The position numbers and the translations under genes are program-made. From the NCBI GenBank assembly GCA_964426355.1, contig CAYRRA010000125.1, positions 1 to 12,822 of the forward strand: a stretch of DNA of 12,822 bases. Direction: 5' to 3'. The notes under the pieces were generated by a model, which saw nothing but the letters and a program-made list of their open reading frames with translations, was not told the origin of the DNA and searched no databases. This document shows, one piece after another, positions 12,739 through 12,822 of the stretch (the first letter of the stretch is position 1; each line of letters opens with the position of its first letter). Source of the stretch: JAJFTV01 sp964426355 (GTDB lineage: Bacteria > Chloroflexota > Anaerolineae > Anaerolineales > Anaerolineaceae).

Positions 12739-12822
12739 ATGAAAAAAGGGGCATCTTTCATACTCCTTCTCCTCATCTCCCTGACAACCTTTTCTCTCCT
12801 CAAACCACCTGCTTTCTCAAAC
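12739..12822 (+). CDS. Secreted or membrane-anchored protein, 5' end only
   Basis: An ATG begins on the base after the phosphodiesterase stop, with GGAGGAG ending 4 nt before it. The 28 codons visible encode a signal peptide: MKKG, a Leu/Ile/Phe-rich core, and a possible signal peptidase I site after PAFS. The rest lies outside the window, so the function is unknown. It is the third gene of the ATPase operon. Confidence 0.8.
   Translation, partial: MKKGASFILLLLISLTTFSLLKPPAFSN

Overview
The window reads as a stretch of bacterial chromosome of roughly 50% GC, densely packed with housekeeping and envelope genes. There is no phage, CRISPR array, tRNA or rRNA. The mix (an Anaerolineae-like AAA+ ATPase, small Ser/Thr-rich lipoproteins, tgt next to uppP, minimal RhlE-like helicase) would suit a Chloroflexota bacterium, but this is an impression from gene content and not a phylogenetic result.

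Layout. (1) 1-282: 3' end of a JAMM/MPN metalloprotease gene on +, converging on a minus-strand MBL-fold hydrolase (342-1217) that has its own good promoter and intrinsic terminator. (2) 1376-5151, minus strand: probable operon tgt - uppP - solute-binding lipoprotein - second lipoprotein, with tight or overlapping junctions for the first three. (3) 5240-8077, plus strand: alr - recJ, divergent from tgt. Both tgt and alr have a -10 hexamer exactly 7 nt before the ATG, predicting leaderless mRNAs. (4) 8054-8189: a 136-bp stretch bounded by near-perfect inverted repeats, MITE-like, which supplies the last codons of recJ and a terminator. (5) 8212-8892, minus strand: a DPM1-like glycosyltransferase, again with a -10 placed 7 nt from ATG. 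(6) 8893-9229: intergenic control region, with an extended -10 promoter, an overlapping palindrome, a strong intrinsic terminator lying upstream of the next gene, and then a multi-stem RNA ending just before the ribosome binding site. (7) 9230-10378: DEAD-box RNA helicase, followed by about 290 bp of non-coding DNA with hairpins and a solo copy of the MITE-like end. (8) 10673-12822: coupled operon of an AAA+ ATPase with a winged-helix-like N-terminus, a glycerophosphodiester phosphodiesterase and the start of a secreted protein cut by the window end.

Functionally the window mixes cell-wall precursor supply and lipid-carrier recycling (alr, uppP), tRNA modification (tgt), DNA repair (recJ), surface glycosylation or lipid-linked sugar synthesis (GT2) and RNA remodelling (DEAD-box). 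No dedicated defence or biosynthetic system is evident. The most unusual part is the leader of the DEAD-box gene (about 9033-9229), which looks like an attenuator or small RNA followed by a structured RNA that I do not recognise. Second are the repeated leaderless-type promoters and the small inverted-repeat element.
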